Below the pieces are notes generated by a model. The model was not told the origin of the DNA. It saw only the letters and a program-made list of their open reading frames with translations, and made no database searches. This document shows, one piece after another, positions 35,214 through 43,872 of a stretch of DNA of 64,000 nucleotides (position 1 is the stretch's first letter; every line of letters begins with the position of its first letter). The translations under genes and the position numbers were made by a program. The DNA is from Pedobacter segetis. Lineage in GTDB: Bacteria; Bacteroidota; Bacteroidia; Sphingobacteriales; Sphingobacteriaceae. The stretch covers positions 124,001 to 188,000 of the forward strand of contig NZ_JAEHFY010000001.1 of assembly GCF_016623585.1 (NCBI RefSeq), read 5' to 3'.

Positions 35214-35984
35214 TTATTGTATAAAATTATATTCAAAAAATGGTGTTACTCTTGCGTCATCAGTATCAAAAACCTCGTTAAAAGTGCCTTTTCTTTGAAA
35301 CTGGCCATCCAAGAGCATTGCAATTCTGTTACCAACTTCTTTGGCGCATGTTAGATCATGGGTAATGATGATAGAGCTTGTTTTGTAGCGTTCTTGAACC
35401 TCATTGATCAAACTGTTTATTTCTAAACAAGTAATTGGATCTAGCCCGGCAGTTGGTTCGTCATAAAGCATAATTTCTGGTTGCAGAATAAGGGTACGGG
35501 CTATCCCAATCCTTTTTCTTTGACCGCCAGAAAGTTCTGAGGGCATTTGGTTAATGGTCTGCATTAGCCCTACGGCATCTAAAACTGTTTCTACGGCATT
35601 ATTTATTTCTGCTTTGGTGAGTTTTTTCTTGTTTCTGATCAATGGAAACTCTAGGTTTTGCCTAATCGTCATGCTATCGTACAAGGCACTATTTTGAAAA
35701 GAAAAACCGATCCTTAGCCTTAATTCTAAAAGTTCTTTTGCTTTTAATTGATTTACATCTTTCCCCAATACGTTTACGGTTCCACTATCTTGGGTAAGCA
35801 AACCAGAAATGATTTTGATCAAAACCGATTTGCCGGTACCAGAACGGCCTAAAACCACCAGGTTTTCTCCCTTATAGAGGTTAAGATCGGCCCCTTTAAG
35901 CACCTGATAATCGCCAAAAGATTTTGTAACCCCCTTAATGGCAATTACTTTTTCTTTGCTGGTTGTTTCGCTCTTTGCTTTCAT
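35214..35984 (-). CDS. ABC transporter ATP-binding protein, MlaF-like
   Basis: The 256-residue ATPase powers the MCE lipid transporter from the cytosolic side. Walker A is VLGRSGTGKSVLIKII, the ABC signature ELSGGQRKRIGIARTL, Walker B IMLYDEPTAGLDP and the switch His is in IIITHDLTCA. The start ATG overlaps the permease stop by one base (TAATG), indicating coupled translation. Confidence 0.94.
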   Translation of the reverse strand: MKAKSETTSKEKVIAIKGVTKSFGDYQVLKGADLNLYKGENLVVLGRSGTGKSVLIKIISGLLTQDSGTVNVLGKDVNQLKAKELLELRLRIGFSFQNSALYDSMTIRQNLEFPLIRNKKKLTKAEINNAVETVLDAVGLMQTINQMPSELSGGQRKRIGIARTLILQPEIMLYDEPTAGLDPITCLEINSLINEVQERYKTSSIIITHDLTCAKEVGNRIAMLLDGQFQRKGTFNEVFDTDDARVTPFFEYNFIQ

Positions 35985-36766
35985 TAGGTCCTAAACATAA
36001 AAGTAATCTGGGTGGCGATTACCTCTTCCATAAATACTAGAAACATCCCGATCACAACGGCAGAATTGGCGGCTTTGCCCACGCCCTCTGTACCTTTTGT
36101 AGAATTGAAACCCTGGTAACAACCTACCATCCCAATGGTAAAGCCAAAAATAATTGCTTTTACGGTAGATGCAATCACATCTAAAAATGTAATTGATTCT
36201 AAAAAAGATTGTACAAAAGCACTAAAACTTGCGCTTTCTGATAATGTTACATTTAAGAAGCCGCCCAATAACCCCACAAATGCGGTATAAAAAGTTAAAA
36301 TGGGAATGGTAATGGTTGTTGCCAAAACCCTTGTAACCACCAAATAACTAAAGGGGTTAGTGGCAGAAACCTCCATAGCGTCTATCTGCTCGGTTACTTT
36401 CATAGAGCCAAGCTCTGCACCGATACTAGAACCCACCTTGCCGGCAGATATTAAGGCTGTTAATAAAGGGGCCAGGGTTCTTAACAGGGCTATGCCAACT
36501 AAAGATGGCAACCAAGATGTTGCGCCAAACTCTGCCAATGAAGGCCTAGATTGCTTGGTAAAAACAATCCCTGTTATGAAACCCGTTAATGATATTAGCG
36601 CTAAAGATTTGTAACCAACCTGATAGCATTGTTTTAAGATTTCTTTACCTTCAAAAGGCGGGCTAAAAGCCTCTTTAAAAAACTTGATGATGAATGTATG
36701 AACCCGGTAAATTTCCAAGAACATATTATTAAACTTTTGCGAAAAACGGGAATTTTTTACCTCCAA
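35984..36766 (-). CDS. MlaE-family ABC transporter permease
   Basis: The 260-residue inner-membrane permease of the MCE lipid transport system has five to six hydrophobic helices. Recognisable parts are LALISLTGFITGIVFTKQSR, the family core ISAGKVGSSIGAELGSMKVT and QIDAMEVSATNPFSYLVVTR. The first codon I use is a TTG at 36764-36766; an ATG at 36722-36724 (MFLEIYRVHTF) is possible, but alignment by eye with relatives favours the longer N-terminus. It is the first gene of the mlaE-mlaF-mlaD operon. Confidence 0.9.
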   Translation of the reverse strand: MEVKNSRFSQKFNNMFLEIYRVHTFIIKFFKEAFSPPFEGKEILKQCYQVGYKSLALISLTGFITGIVFTKQSRPSLAEFGATSWLPSLVGIALLRTLAPLLTALISAGKVGSSIGAELGSMKVTEQIDAMEVSATNPFSYLVVTRVLATTITIPILTFYTAFVGLLGGFLNVTLSESASFSAFVQSFLESITFLDVIASTVKAIIFGFTIGMVGCYQGFNSTKGTEGVGKAANSAVVIGMFLVFMEEVIATQITFMFRT

Positions 36767-36900
36767 AATATTTTATTAAAACAATTGTTTAACAACAACT
36801 ATTCCATTGATTTAACATTGCAAAAGTATCAATTAAATTTTTTTTAAACCATTAGTTAAGTAAGGATATTGTAAGATTAATCAAACGATTAAACCCGTTG

Positions 36901-38175
36901 CTACCTTTGTAAATAGCCATTAAAATCTACGTTTGTGTTAAATGGAGACAAATAAATATCCGAAAGGATTGCAAACGCTCTTTTATTGATCAGGGTCGTA
37001 TCTTTAAAATCTGGCGAGAAACCAAACTTTTCAATGGCCCCTTTCATTATTTCTTCTTGCATGGTTATTGGATCTTTACCGCTAATAAAGCTGAACAGCG
37101 AGATCACGTTTTTAAGCGTTAAGGTATCGGGTTTGTTTTCTATGAACCAAATTTTAGCCCTTGGGTAAATCTCTGTCATGATGGGTTTTATATCAGAATT
37201 TTTAACCAATTCATTTGGGTTAAAACGCCCAGTTTTAAAATCGAACTTTAATAGTCCGGTAGAAATTGTTTTTTGTATGGCGTTATAAAAAGCATCGTTT
37301 GTTTTAATATCTAAAACAGGATATAAAAAACTCTGATAGGTAAACATTTCTGATTGCGTTAACCGGATGTTGGCTTTTGCTGGCGTAGTATCGAAGAATG
37401 GCCCATAAGCGGCCAAAGCACCAACAGCCTGCCCCATGTTTGTCCATAGCGCAATGTTTTTGAAATCATCGGTATCAAAATCTTTAAAAGCCGACATAGA
37501 AACAACCAGTAAATTTTCTTTTTCTATGGGGATAAACACGCCCAAAGGAATAAAATTAAGAACGCTATCTTTACCAAAACCCGCGGCACCGCTTGTTCTA
37601 TATAATTTTTGGGTTTGATCGTAAGGCTTGTTCCTTTTTTCTTTGGTGTAAGAAACCAGGTTATCAAATTTACCTTCTTTATCTAAACTTAAAACGTTAA
37701 ATTGGGTTAATAGGGAATTTGCGCTATTGGTGGTAGCATCTACCAAAACCTTGCATTTAATATCTTCTGGCTTACCGTTAATATTTACCTTTACCTCCCA
37801 GCCGTTTTTCTTTTGCGCTATACCCAATATTGGCGTAGCTTTTAAGAATGATAAATCTTTGGTGTTTTTCACGATAGATTCTAATACCAATTGAGGGGTG
37901 GTGTTAACCGTATCAGCGGTTTTGATAAACTTGTCTTTCCATTCTTTCCATAAGCCTAGATCAAAAGCGGGGATGTTCATTGAAGGCGGAACATCTCCAA
38001 TCAAATTATCGCTTGGCGCAATCAATAATGTTTTGACACCGCTTCTTGCGCCTTGTATTGCAGCTGCGGTACCTGCGGCAGAACCGCCGATAACGATTAT
38101 GTCTGGCTTATATTGGGCTTGGGTTTTTACCGTTAAGAAAACAAGGGCAATCCAAATAATTCTTTTTATGATCAT
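36901..38175 (-). CDS. secreted FAD-dependent oxidoreductase
   Basis: A 424-residue protein with a signal peptide (cleavage after VKTQA) followed by the Rossmann FAD motif IIVIGGSAAGTAAAIQGARS and LIAPSDNLIG; it belongs to the FAD_oxidored (PF12831) group that includes proteins annotated as xanthan lyase-like. The LWTNMGQAVGALAA region is the second FAD contact. The C-terminal 130 residues are helical and unassigned. The substrate is unknown; the signal peptide places it in the periplasm or outside the cell. Confidence 0.85.
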   Translation of the reverse strand: MIIKRIIWIALVFLTVKTQAQYKPDIIVIGGSAAGTAAAIQGARSGVKTLLIAPSDNLIGDVPPSMNIPAFDLGLWKEWKDKFIKTADTVNTTPQLVLESIVKNTKDLSFLKATPILGIAQKKNGWEVKVNINGKPEDIKCKVLVDATTNSANSLLTQFNVLSLDKEGKFDNLVSYTKEKRNKPYDQTQKLYRTSGAAGFGKDSVLNFIPLGVFIPIEKENLLVVSMSAFKDFDTDDFKNIALWTNMGQAVGALAAYGPFFDTTPAKANIRLTQSEMFTYQSFLYPVLDIKTNDAFYNAIQKTISTGLLKFDFKTGRFNPNELVKNSDIKPIMTEIYPRAKIWFIENKPDTLTLKNVISLFSFISGKDPITMQEEIMKGAIEKFGFSPDFKDTTLINKRAFAILSDIYLSPFNTNVDFNGYLQR

Positions 38176-38333
38176 AAACTGATTAACGATTTTCGTTGGG
38201 ATTAAATTTTATAACCGTTTTGATTTTAACAAATTTTAACCGCTTAATGACAAAAATAAATCAATTAACAGCGAAACATTAAAGCGATATTTAACAAATA
38301 TGTAAATTTAATTTATAGGTTTAATCTTTGGCG

Positions 38334-38969
38334 ATGGAAATAAAGGCTTTGTTAAAAAAATTAGATAAAGAATTACTCCTGCTTTTAAAAACATTGAATG
38401 ATAAGGAGTGGAGCAGAAAGTTATCTTTTAAAAATATAACCGTAAAAGATGCGGTAATAAACCTTTTACAAGAGAAAATTTACGCACCGCCAGAAAATAA
38501 CAAGCTCACGGGCAGTGAGGTTATTAAGAGATTTGATAAACAGATCGATCTTGATCAAAAGGGGTTAAACAGTTTAGATAAGGAGCAATTGCAAATTGAA
38601 TATCTAAAAAGATGGGAAAAGCATCAACATATATTTTATGCTTTAAACAGCCAAAAGCTTTTAGGGGCAAAATATTACAGACCTTATTTGAATATCCTTT
38701 TAAAGGGATTGCCCGCTAAATACAAATATGTTGAGGCTGGGGAGGGAGATGTTTTAAAAGTTGAAATTGTTGGAGAAGCTGGCAATGTTTGGAACATTAA
38801 AAAAGAGAATAACAGATGGATGTTTTGTGAAGATGGGGCGTATAAAGCTTTGATCTACATTGATCAACAAATCGCTTGGCTCTTGTTTGCTGGCTTAATC
38901 GATTCTTTAGAGGCCAGCCAATATTATCAAATACATGGCGATCGGGCATTAGCGAGCATGATTTTTTAA
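38334..38969 (+). CDS. DinB/maleylpyruvate-isomerase-like protein
   Basis: A 211-residue protein. I start at the ATG at 38334 rather than the TTG two codons earlier. The N-terminal helices (about 1-130) fit a DinB-like four-helix bundle. The end (KVEIVGEAGNVWNIKKENNR, then LLFAGLIDSLEASQYYQIHG and DRALASMIF) closely resembles the C-terminal domain of mycothiol-dependent maleylpyruvate isomerases. Bacteroidota are not known to make mycothiol, so the thiol partner, if any, is unknown. The metal-binding His triad is not obvious. Confidence 0.7.
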   Translation: MEIKALLKKLDKELLLLLKTLNDKEWSRKLSFKNITVKDAVINLLQEKIYAPPENNKLTGSEVIKRFDKQIDLDQKGLNSLDKEQLQIEYLKRWEKHQHIFYALNSQKLLGAKYYRPYLNILLKGLPAKYKYVEAGEGDVLKVEIVGEAGNVWNIKKENNRWMFCEDGAYKALIYIDQQIAWLLFAGLIDSLEASQYYQIHGDRALASMIF

Positions 38970-39102
38970 AACCACCAACAGGTTTGGAAAGAGTTTTTGC
39001 TTGATCTGGGCCTCTTTACTCATTATTACTTTTAGCTAATAAATATTTTCTGTTTCCCTACATTTATCAAAATCTATTTATCAAAAACACCGATTATAAT
39101 TC

Positions 39103-39110
39103 TATATTTG
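39103..39110 (+). promoter_or_regulatory. -7 element placing the transcript start at the riboswitch
   Basis: TATATTTG, a perfect TAnnTTTG, sits 13 bases before the conserved GGGGTGCC of the TPP aptamer, so the RNA would begin almost exactly at the aptamer. Confidence 0.5.
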
Positions 39111-39120
39111 CGCCATCAAT

Positions 39121-39323
39121 AAGGGGTGCCTTGTTTGTGTTATACGGAAATTTGATGCTAGCTCATTTATCCCCACAAATACAAAAACAGGCTGAGAACA
39201 TACCCTACGTTGAGGTAAACGGTTAAAGGTGCATGGTAAAAGGTTAAAACCTTAAACCTTCGGCCTCAAACCCTAAGCCTTTTCGTACACCTGATCCGGA
39301 TAATGCCGGCGTAGGGAACAAGG
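39121..39323 (+). ncRNA. TPP (thi-box) riboswitch with long internal insertion
   Basis: All conserved blocks of the thiamine diphosphate aptamer are present in order: GGGGTGCC (39123-39130), CTGAGA (39192-39197), ACCC (39202-39205), ACCTGATCCGGATAATG and CCGGCGTAGGGAA (39289-39317). Between ACCC and ACCTGATC there are 83 bases where the E. coli thiM aptamer has about 5. Inside, TACG-TTGAGG (39206-39215) can pair with CCTCAA (39264-39269) and CGTA (39284-39287). Downstream, AAGTTAAA (39327-39334) can pair with TTTAACTT (39370-39377) just before the start codon, a candidate expression platform. Confidence 0.93.
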
Positions 39324-39390
39324 TATAAGTTAAAATTTTACGAAGGCGGTAACCCCTATCGCTGGGCTGTTTAACTTAAAAAAAATCAAA

Positions 39391-41754
39391 TTGAAAAAAT
39401 TTATCCTTTCGGCAATTATTGCCATGGCCTGTCCGGTTTTATTGTTGGCGCAGTATAAACTGAGCGGAAAAGTAACAAGTTCTGAAAACAACGAACCTTT
39501 GATGGGTGCCGCCCTAAACCTAAGAACAATAGGTTCTACACAGTCTGATAATGAAGGCAATTACCAAATAAAAAAGATCAAAGGCGGTAATTATACCTTG
39601 GTTATTAGTTTTGTTGGCTATAAAACCCAAGAAATAAGCTTATCTATTAATAATGACCAGGCACTTAACATCAAGCTACAAAAAAGCGATTTAATAACCG
39701 ATGAGGTGATTGTGAACGCCACTAGGGCTTCAGAAAACTCGGCAACCACTTTTAAAAACCTAAAAAAGGCGGATATTGAAAAAAATAATTTCGGGCAAGA
39801 CTTGCCTTATCTATTAGATCAAACGCCAAACGTAGTCACTTTTTCTGATGCTGGTGCAGGTGTAGGTTATACAGGTTTAAGAATTAGAGGTTCTGATGCA
39901 ACAAGGATTAACGTTACCATCAACGGTATTCCTTATAACGATACAGAAAGCCAAGGGTCTTATTTTGTGGATTTGCCAGATTTTGCCTCATCAGTGGAAA
40001 ATATCCAGATACAACGTGGCGTAGGAACTTCTACCAACGGTGCCGGGGCTTTTGGTGGAAGTTTAAATATCCTAACCAATACTTTAAATGATCAGGCTTA
40101 CGCCGAAGTAAACTCTTCTGCCGGTTCTTATAACACCTTCAAGAATACGGTAAGCCTAGGCACAGGTTTAATAAACGGCAAATTTAGTTTTGATGGAAGG
40201 CTGTCAAGGATAGTCTCTGATGGTTATATTGATAGGGCATCATCAAGATTGAAATCCTATTTTTTATCCGGAGCTTATTATGGTAAATCTAGTCTTTTGC
40301 GCCTTAATGTTTTCTCTGGCAAAGAAAAAACCTACCAAGCATGGAATGGGGTTCCAGAAGATAAATTAGCAACCGACCGCAGGTTTAATGAATTTACTTA
40401 TGATGATCAAACCGATAATTATCAGCAAGACAATTATCAGCTTTTATATTCTAAAAGCTTTAGTGCCAAACTATCTTTTAACGGTGCTTTGCATTATACT
40501 CGCGGCAGCGGCTACTATGAAGAATACAAGAAAAACCAAACGTTATATGATTATAAGATCAACAATGTAATTATAGGAAACCAAACCATTACAAATTCTG
40601 ATTTGATAAGGAGGCGTTGGCTGGCGAACGATTTTTATGGGCTTACTTACGCTTTTCGTTATCAACCGTCTTCTAAATTAGATTTTACCTTGGGCGGGGC
40701 TTATAATGAATACAATGGCGATCATTATGGCGAAGTGATTTGGGCACAGTTTGCTTCTGACAGTAAAATTAGACAGCGTTATTATTTTGATAACGGGTTT
40801 AAAACCGATTTTAACGCATTTGGAAAAGCAAGCGTTCAGCTTAATCAGTTTTCTCTTTTTGGAGATTTGCAACTCCGTAACATTAGCTATGATTTTTTAG
40901 GTTTCGATAGAAATAAAAACAATGTTGGACAAAGTGTTTCCCTCAATTTCTTTAACCCAAAAGTTGGCTTAACCTACCAAATTAACCCTCAAAGTAATTT
41001 ATATGCTTCTTTTGCCGTGGCCAACAAAGAACCAAATAGAGATGACTACACGGAATCTACGCCAGATAGCAGGCCAAAGCCAGAGCGTTTAAACGATGTT
41101 GAAGTTGGTTATAGAATTAAAAAAGCGAGGTTTAATATTGGCGCAAACATTTATTCTATGATTTATAAAGACCAATTAGTTTTAACCGGGCAGATCAACG
41201 ATGTAGGTGCTTACATCCGTTCTAATGTGGCAAACAGTTACAGAAACGGAATTGAGCTAGATGCAACCTTTGCGGTTTTGCCAAAACTGAGCTGGGGCAT
41301 CACATCGGCTTTTAGCCAAAATAAAGTAAAAAACTTTGAAGAGTTTATTGATGATTACGATAACGGCGGACAAGTTAAAAACACATATAGTAAAACAGAT
41401 TTGGCATTTTCGCCCAGCTTTGTTGGCGGAAGCACTATTTCTTTTAAGCCAACCAAAGCATCGGAAATTGCATTTTTGAGCAAATATGTGGGCAAGCAGT
41501 TTTTGGATAATACGGCCAACAATAGTAGAAAGTTAGATGCCTTCTTTGTAAACAATTTACGCTTGAGTTACGATTTTAAGTTAAAGAACATCAAAAAATT
41601 GGGCGTTGGTTTATTGGTAAACAATATTTTTAATACGCTTTATGAAAGTAACGGTTATACGTTTAGCTATATAGATGGTGGCCTAACCACAGAAAACTAT
41701 TATTTTCCACAAGCCGAAGCCAACTTTTTGCTTTCTCTGAGCTTAAAGTTTTAA
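39391..41754 (+). CDS. TonB-dependent receptor, probable thiamine-compound importer
   Basis: A 787-residue outer-membrane receptor. The start is a TTG: it alone gives an intact signal peptide (MKKFILSAIIAMACPVLLLA) and no in-frame ATG precedes it. Then come a carboxypeptidase-like regulatory domain (about 24-105), a plug domain (LKKADIEKNNFGQDLPYLLD, RIRGSDATRINVTINGIPYN, GVGTSTNGAGAFGG) and the barrel. TPP riboswitch control predicts that it takes up thiamine or a precursor; the ligand is not provable from the protein. Confidence 0.94.
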   Translation: MKKFILSAIIAMACPVLLLAQYKLSGKVTSSENNEPLMGAALNLRTIGSTQSDNEGNYQIKKIKGGNYTLVISFVGYKTQEISLSINNDQALNIKLQKSDLITDEVIVNATRASENSATTFKNLKKADIEKNNFGQDLPYLLDQTPNVVTFSDAGAGVGYTGLRIRGSDATRINVTINGIPYNDTESQGSYFVDLPDFASSVENIQIQRGVGTSTNGAGAFGGSLNILTNTLNDQAYAEVNSSAGSYNTFKNTVSLGTGLINGKFSFDGRLSRIVSDGYIDRASSRLKSYFLSGAYYGKSSLLRLNVFSGKEKTYQAWNGVPEDKLATDRRFNEFTYDDQTDNYQQDNYQLLYSKSFSAKLSFNGALHYTRGSGYYEEYKKNQTLYDYKINNVIIGNQTITNSDLIRRRWLANDFYGLTYAFRYQPSSKLDFTLGGAYNEYNGDHYGEVIWAQFASDSKIRQRYYFDNGFKTDFNAFGKASVQLNQFSLFGDLQLRNISYDFLGFDRNKNNVGQSVSLNFFNPKVGLTYQINPQSNLYASFAVANKEPNRDDYTESTPDSRPKPERLNDVEVGYRIKKARFNIGANIYSMIYKDQLVLTGQINDVGAYIRSNVANSYRNGIELDATFAVLPKLSWGITSAFSQNKVKNFEEFIDDYDNGGQVKNTYSKTDLAFSPSFVGGSTISFKPTKASEIAFLSKYVGKQFLDNTANNSRKLDAFFVNNLRLSYDFKLKNIKKLGVGLLVNNIFNTLYESNGYTFSYIDGGLTTENYYFPQAEANFLLSLSLKF

Positions 41755-41779
41755 ATAATTAGGCTTTAAAATACCTTTC

Positions 41780-41822
41780 AAAAATGTGGGCTAAAAAACA
41801 ATCTTTTAGCCCACATTTTTTT
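41780..41822 (+). terminator. terminator of the receptor gene
   Basis: AAAATGTGGGCTAAAA pairs with TTTTAGCCCACATTTT around AACAATC, followed by more T. Confidence 0.9.
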
Positions 41823-41859
41823 GCTTAAAAAGCATTTCGGCATAATTTTTAATCTTTGC

Positions 41860-41907
41860 TTATAAAAGAATTAAAGCCAAAATGTTAACCATTATAAAAG
41901 AATTAAA
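41860..41907. repeat. 16-base direct repeat
   Basis: TTATAAAAGAATTAAA occurs at 41860-41875 and again at 41892-41907, 32 bases (three helical turns) apart, upstream of the VOC gene. Confidence 0.6.
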
Positions 41908-42003
41908 ACCGTTATTACACCCTGCGGTTGCCAAGTGTTTTATTTGGGCTCGGCATATTTATTTTTTTGTGAGCTCTGTTTATAATATCTAAAATAAATC
42001 ATC

Positions 42004-42384
42004 ATGTTAAAAAACAGCTATGCTTTTAGTGGTTTTTCTGTAAAGGATTTACAGAAAGCCAAAGAATTTTATTCAGACACCTTAGGTTTGGAAGTAAAGG
42101 AAAATAAAATGGGTTTGTTAGAGCTTCATTTAGAGGGCAATCATCCTATTATCATCTATCCAAAACCAAATCATCTTTCGGCTACTTTTACGGTCTTAAA
42201 TTTTAAGGTTGATGACATTGAAAAAACCGTTGATGAGCTAATTAAAAAAGGAGTAAAATTCGAGATTTATGGTGGCGATATAAAAACAGATGAAAAAGGT
42301 ATTTCCAGATCAGATAAAGGCCCAAACATTGCTTGGTTTAGAGACCCAGACGGAAACGTGATTTCTGTTTTAGCAGATAAATGA
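42004..42384 (+). CDS. VOC family protein (glyoxalase-like)
   Basis: A 126-residue vicinal-oxygen-chelate protein: [20 protein letters not shown] at the start, [20 protein letters not shown], and the typical ending [15 protein letters not shown]. The two halves form the paired beta-alpha-beta-beta-beta repeats of the fold. Single gene; the reaction is unknown. Confidence 0.9.
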   Translation: MLKNSYAFSGFSVKDLQKAKEFYSDTLGLEVKENKMGLLELHLEGNHPIIIYPKPNHLSATFTVLNFKVDDIEKTVDELIKKGVKFEIYGGDIKTDEKGISRSDKGPNIAWFRDPDGNVISVLADK

Positions 42385-42426
42385 TATTGTTTATTTGGCA
42401 AAATAAAGGGAGCATCTCACAAGCAA

Positions 42427-42456
42427 AGTCGCTATGCTATATAGTATAAAGCGACT
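42427..42456. other. imperfect 30-base palindrome
   Basis: AGTCGCT (42427-42433) and AGCGACT (42450-42456) pair, and the enclosed ATGCTATATAGTAT is itself nearly symmetric. No T run follows, so it looks more like a protein site or RNA hairpin than a terminator. Confidence 0.5.
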
Positions 42457-42538
42457 ATCCAATCGATCAAATCATTCCCCGCTCTAAAACCAACTTTAAT
42501 CCCCCAAAAACTAATCATCCTTTTCTTACATTTACAGC

Positions 42539-43723
42539 ATGATTTCGGTTCTATTAAACAAAGGCAAAGAAAAAGCGGTTTTACACCAACATCCATGGGT
42601 TTTTTCTGGGGCTTTGCAAGCTTTAAAAACTAAGCCGCAAAATGGCGAGTTAGTTAAGGTGCTTTCCCAAAAAGAAGAGTTTTTAGCTTACGGCTATTTT
42701 AACGATGCTTCTAGGGTTGCCATACGGTTGCTGAGTTTTAAGGAAGAAGAAATACCCGATGAAAATTGGTGGCGAGAAAGGATTAAAAAAGCAGTTAATG
42801 CAAGAACCCCCATTTTAAACGACCATAACAATACTTGTCGTTTAATTTTTAGTGAATCAGATTTTTTACCCGGTTTAATTGTTGATAAATACGGAGATTA
42901 TTTAGCCGTACAAATTTTAACAACTGGCGTAGAGCAGATGAAATCCGTTATTTTGGATGAACTGCAAAAACTAACGGGTACAAAAGGGATTTTTGATAAA
43001 GGCGATGATAAGGCAAGAGCCCACGATGGCTTGGCTGCTTCTGAAGGATTGCTTTGGGGAGAATTACCACCAGATTTTGTGCAGGTGATAGAAAACGGGA
43101 TCAAATACCACATCAACATTGTTGAAGGACAAAAGTCGGGTTTTTATTGCGACCAAAGAGAAAACCGTAAAATATTGGCTGGTTTTGTAAAAGGCAAATC
43201 GGTTTTAGATTGCTTTTCTTACAGTGGTGGTTTTGGCTTAAATGCTTTGGCAAACGACGCAAAAGAATTGGTAGCCGTTGATAGCTCTGCTTTGGCGATG
43301 GAGACTTTAAGAAAAAACGTGGCATTAAACGGATTTGACCCTTTTAAAATTGCGCCCATACAAAACGATGTAAATAAACAGCTAAGGCTATTTAAAGAAG
43401 AAAACCAAAAATTCGATATCGTTATTTTAGACCCACCAAAATATGCACCTTCGCGATCTGCATTAGATAGAGCGGCAAGGGCTTACAAAGATTTAAACCG
43501 TTTGGGAATGCAGGTTTTAGAAAGTGGCGGTTTGTTGGCCACTTTTAGTTGTTCTGGTGCGGTGGATATGGAAACTTTTAAACAAATCATTGCCTGGGCG
43601 GCTTTAGATGCGGGTAAAGAAGTTCAAATCATTCATCAATTTAACCAACCGGCAGACCATCCCATAAGATCATCTTTCCCCGAGGGCGAATATCTGAAAG
43701 GTCTTTTATGTAGGGTTTATTAA
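42539..43723 (+). CDS. rlmI: class I SAM-dependent rRNA methyltransferase, RlmI-like
   Basis: The family methylates a cytosine C5 in 23S rRNA. The 394-residue protein has an N-terminal PUA domain (about 1-75; LHQHPWVFSGALQALK), an EEHD-like middle segment and the methyltransferase core with motif I LDCFSYSGGFGLNALA, an acidic VAVDSS and the catalytic VILDPPKYAPSR. QKSGFYCDQRENRKIL is the family signature. Monocistronic. Confidence 0.92.
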   Translation: MISVLLNKGKEKAVLHQHPWVFSGALQALKTKPQNGELVKVLSQKEEFLAYGYFNDASRVAIRLLSFKEEEIPDENWWRERIKKAVNARTPILNDHNNTCRLIFSESDFLPGLIVDKYGDYLAVQILTTGVEQMKSVILDELQKLTGTKGIFDKGDDKARAHDGLAASEGLLWGELPPDFVQVIENGIKYHINIVEGQKSGFYCDQRENRKILAGFVKGKSVLDCFSYSGGFGLNALANDAKELVAVDSSALAMETLRKNVALNGFDPFKIAPIQNDVNKQLRLFKEENQKFDIVILDPPKYAPSRSALDRAARAYKDLNRLGMQVLESGGLLATFSCSGAVDMETFKQIIAWAALDAGKEVQIIHQFNQPADHPIRSSFPEGEYLKGLLCRVY

Positions 43724-43872
43724 ATCTTTTTGGCTTTCGCCAGATTTATGACCCTAAACGTGTTCAAAAGATAGGGCTAAAGGAAATAGCAGGCATCCGT
43801 AAGGTTTTAAAACCAATGTATTTGAGGCAAAAAGGCATTCATATTTTATAACACCTTTAAACCCCAACCCGG

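Noticed and set aside
41882-41992. 36-codon frame before the VOC gene
   Set aside because: It overlaps a direct repeat and has no start signal or recognisable feature; probably chance.
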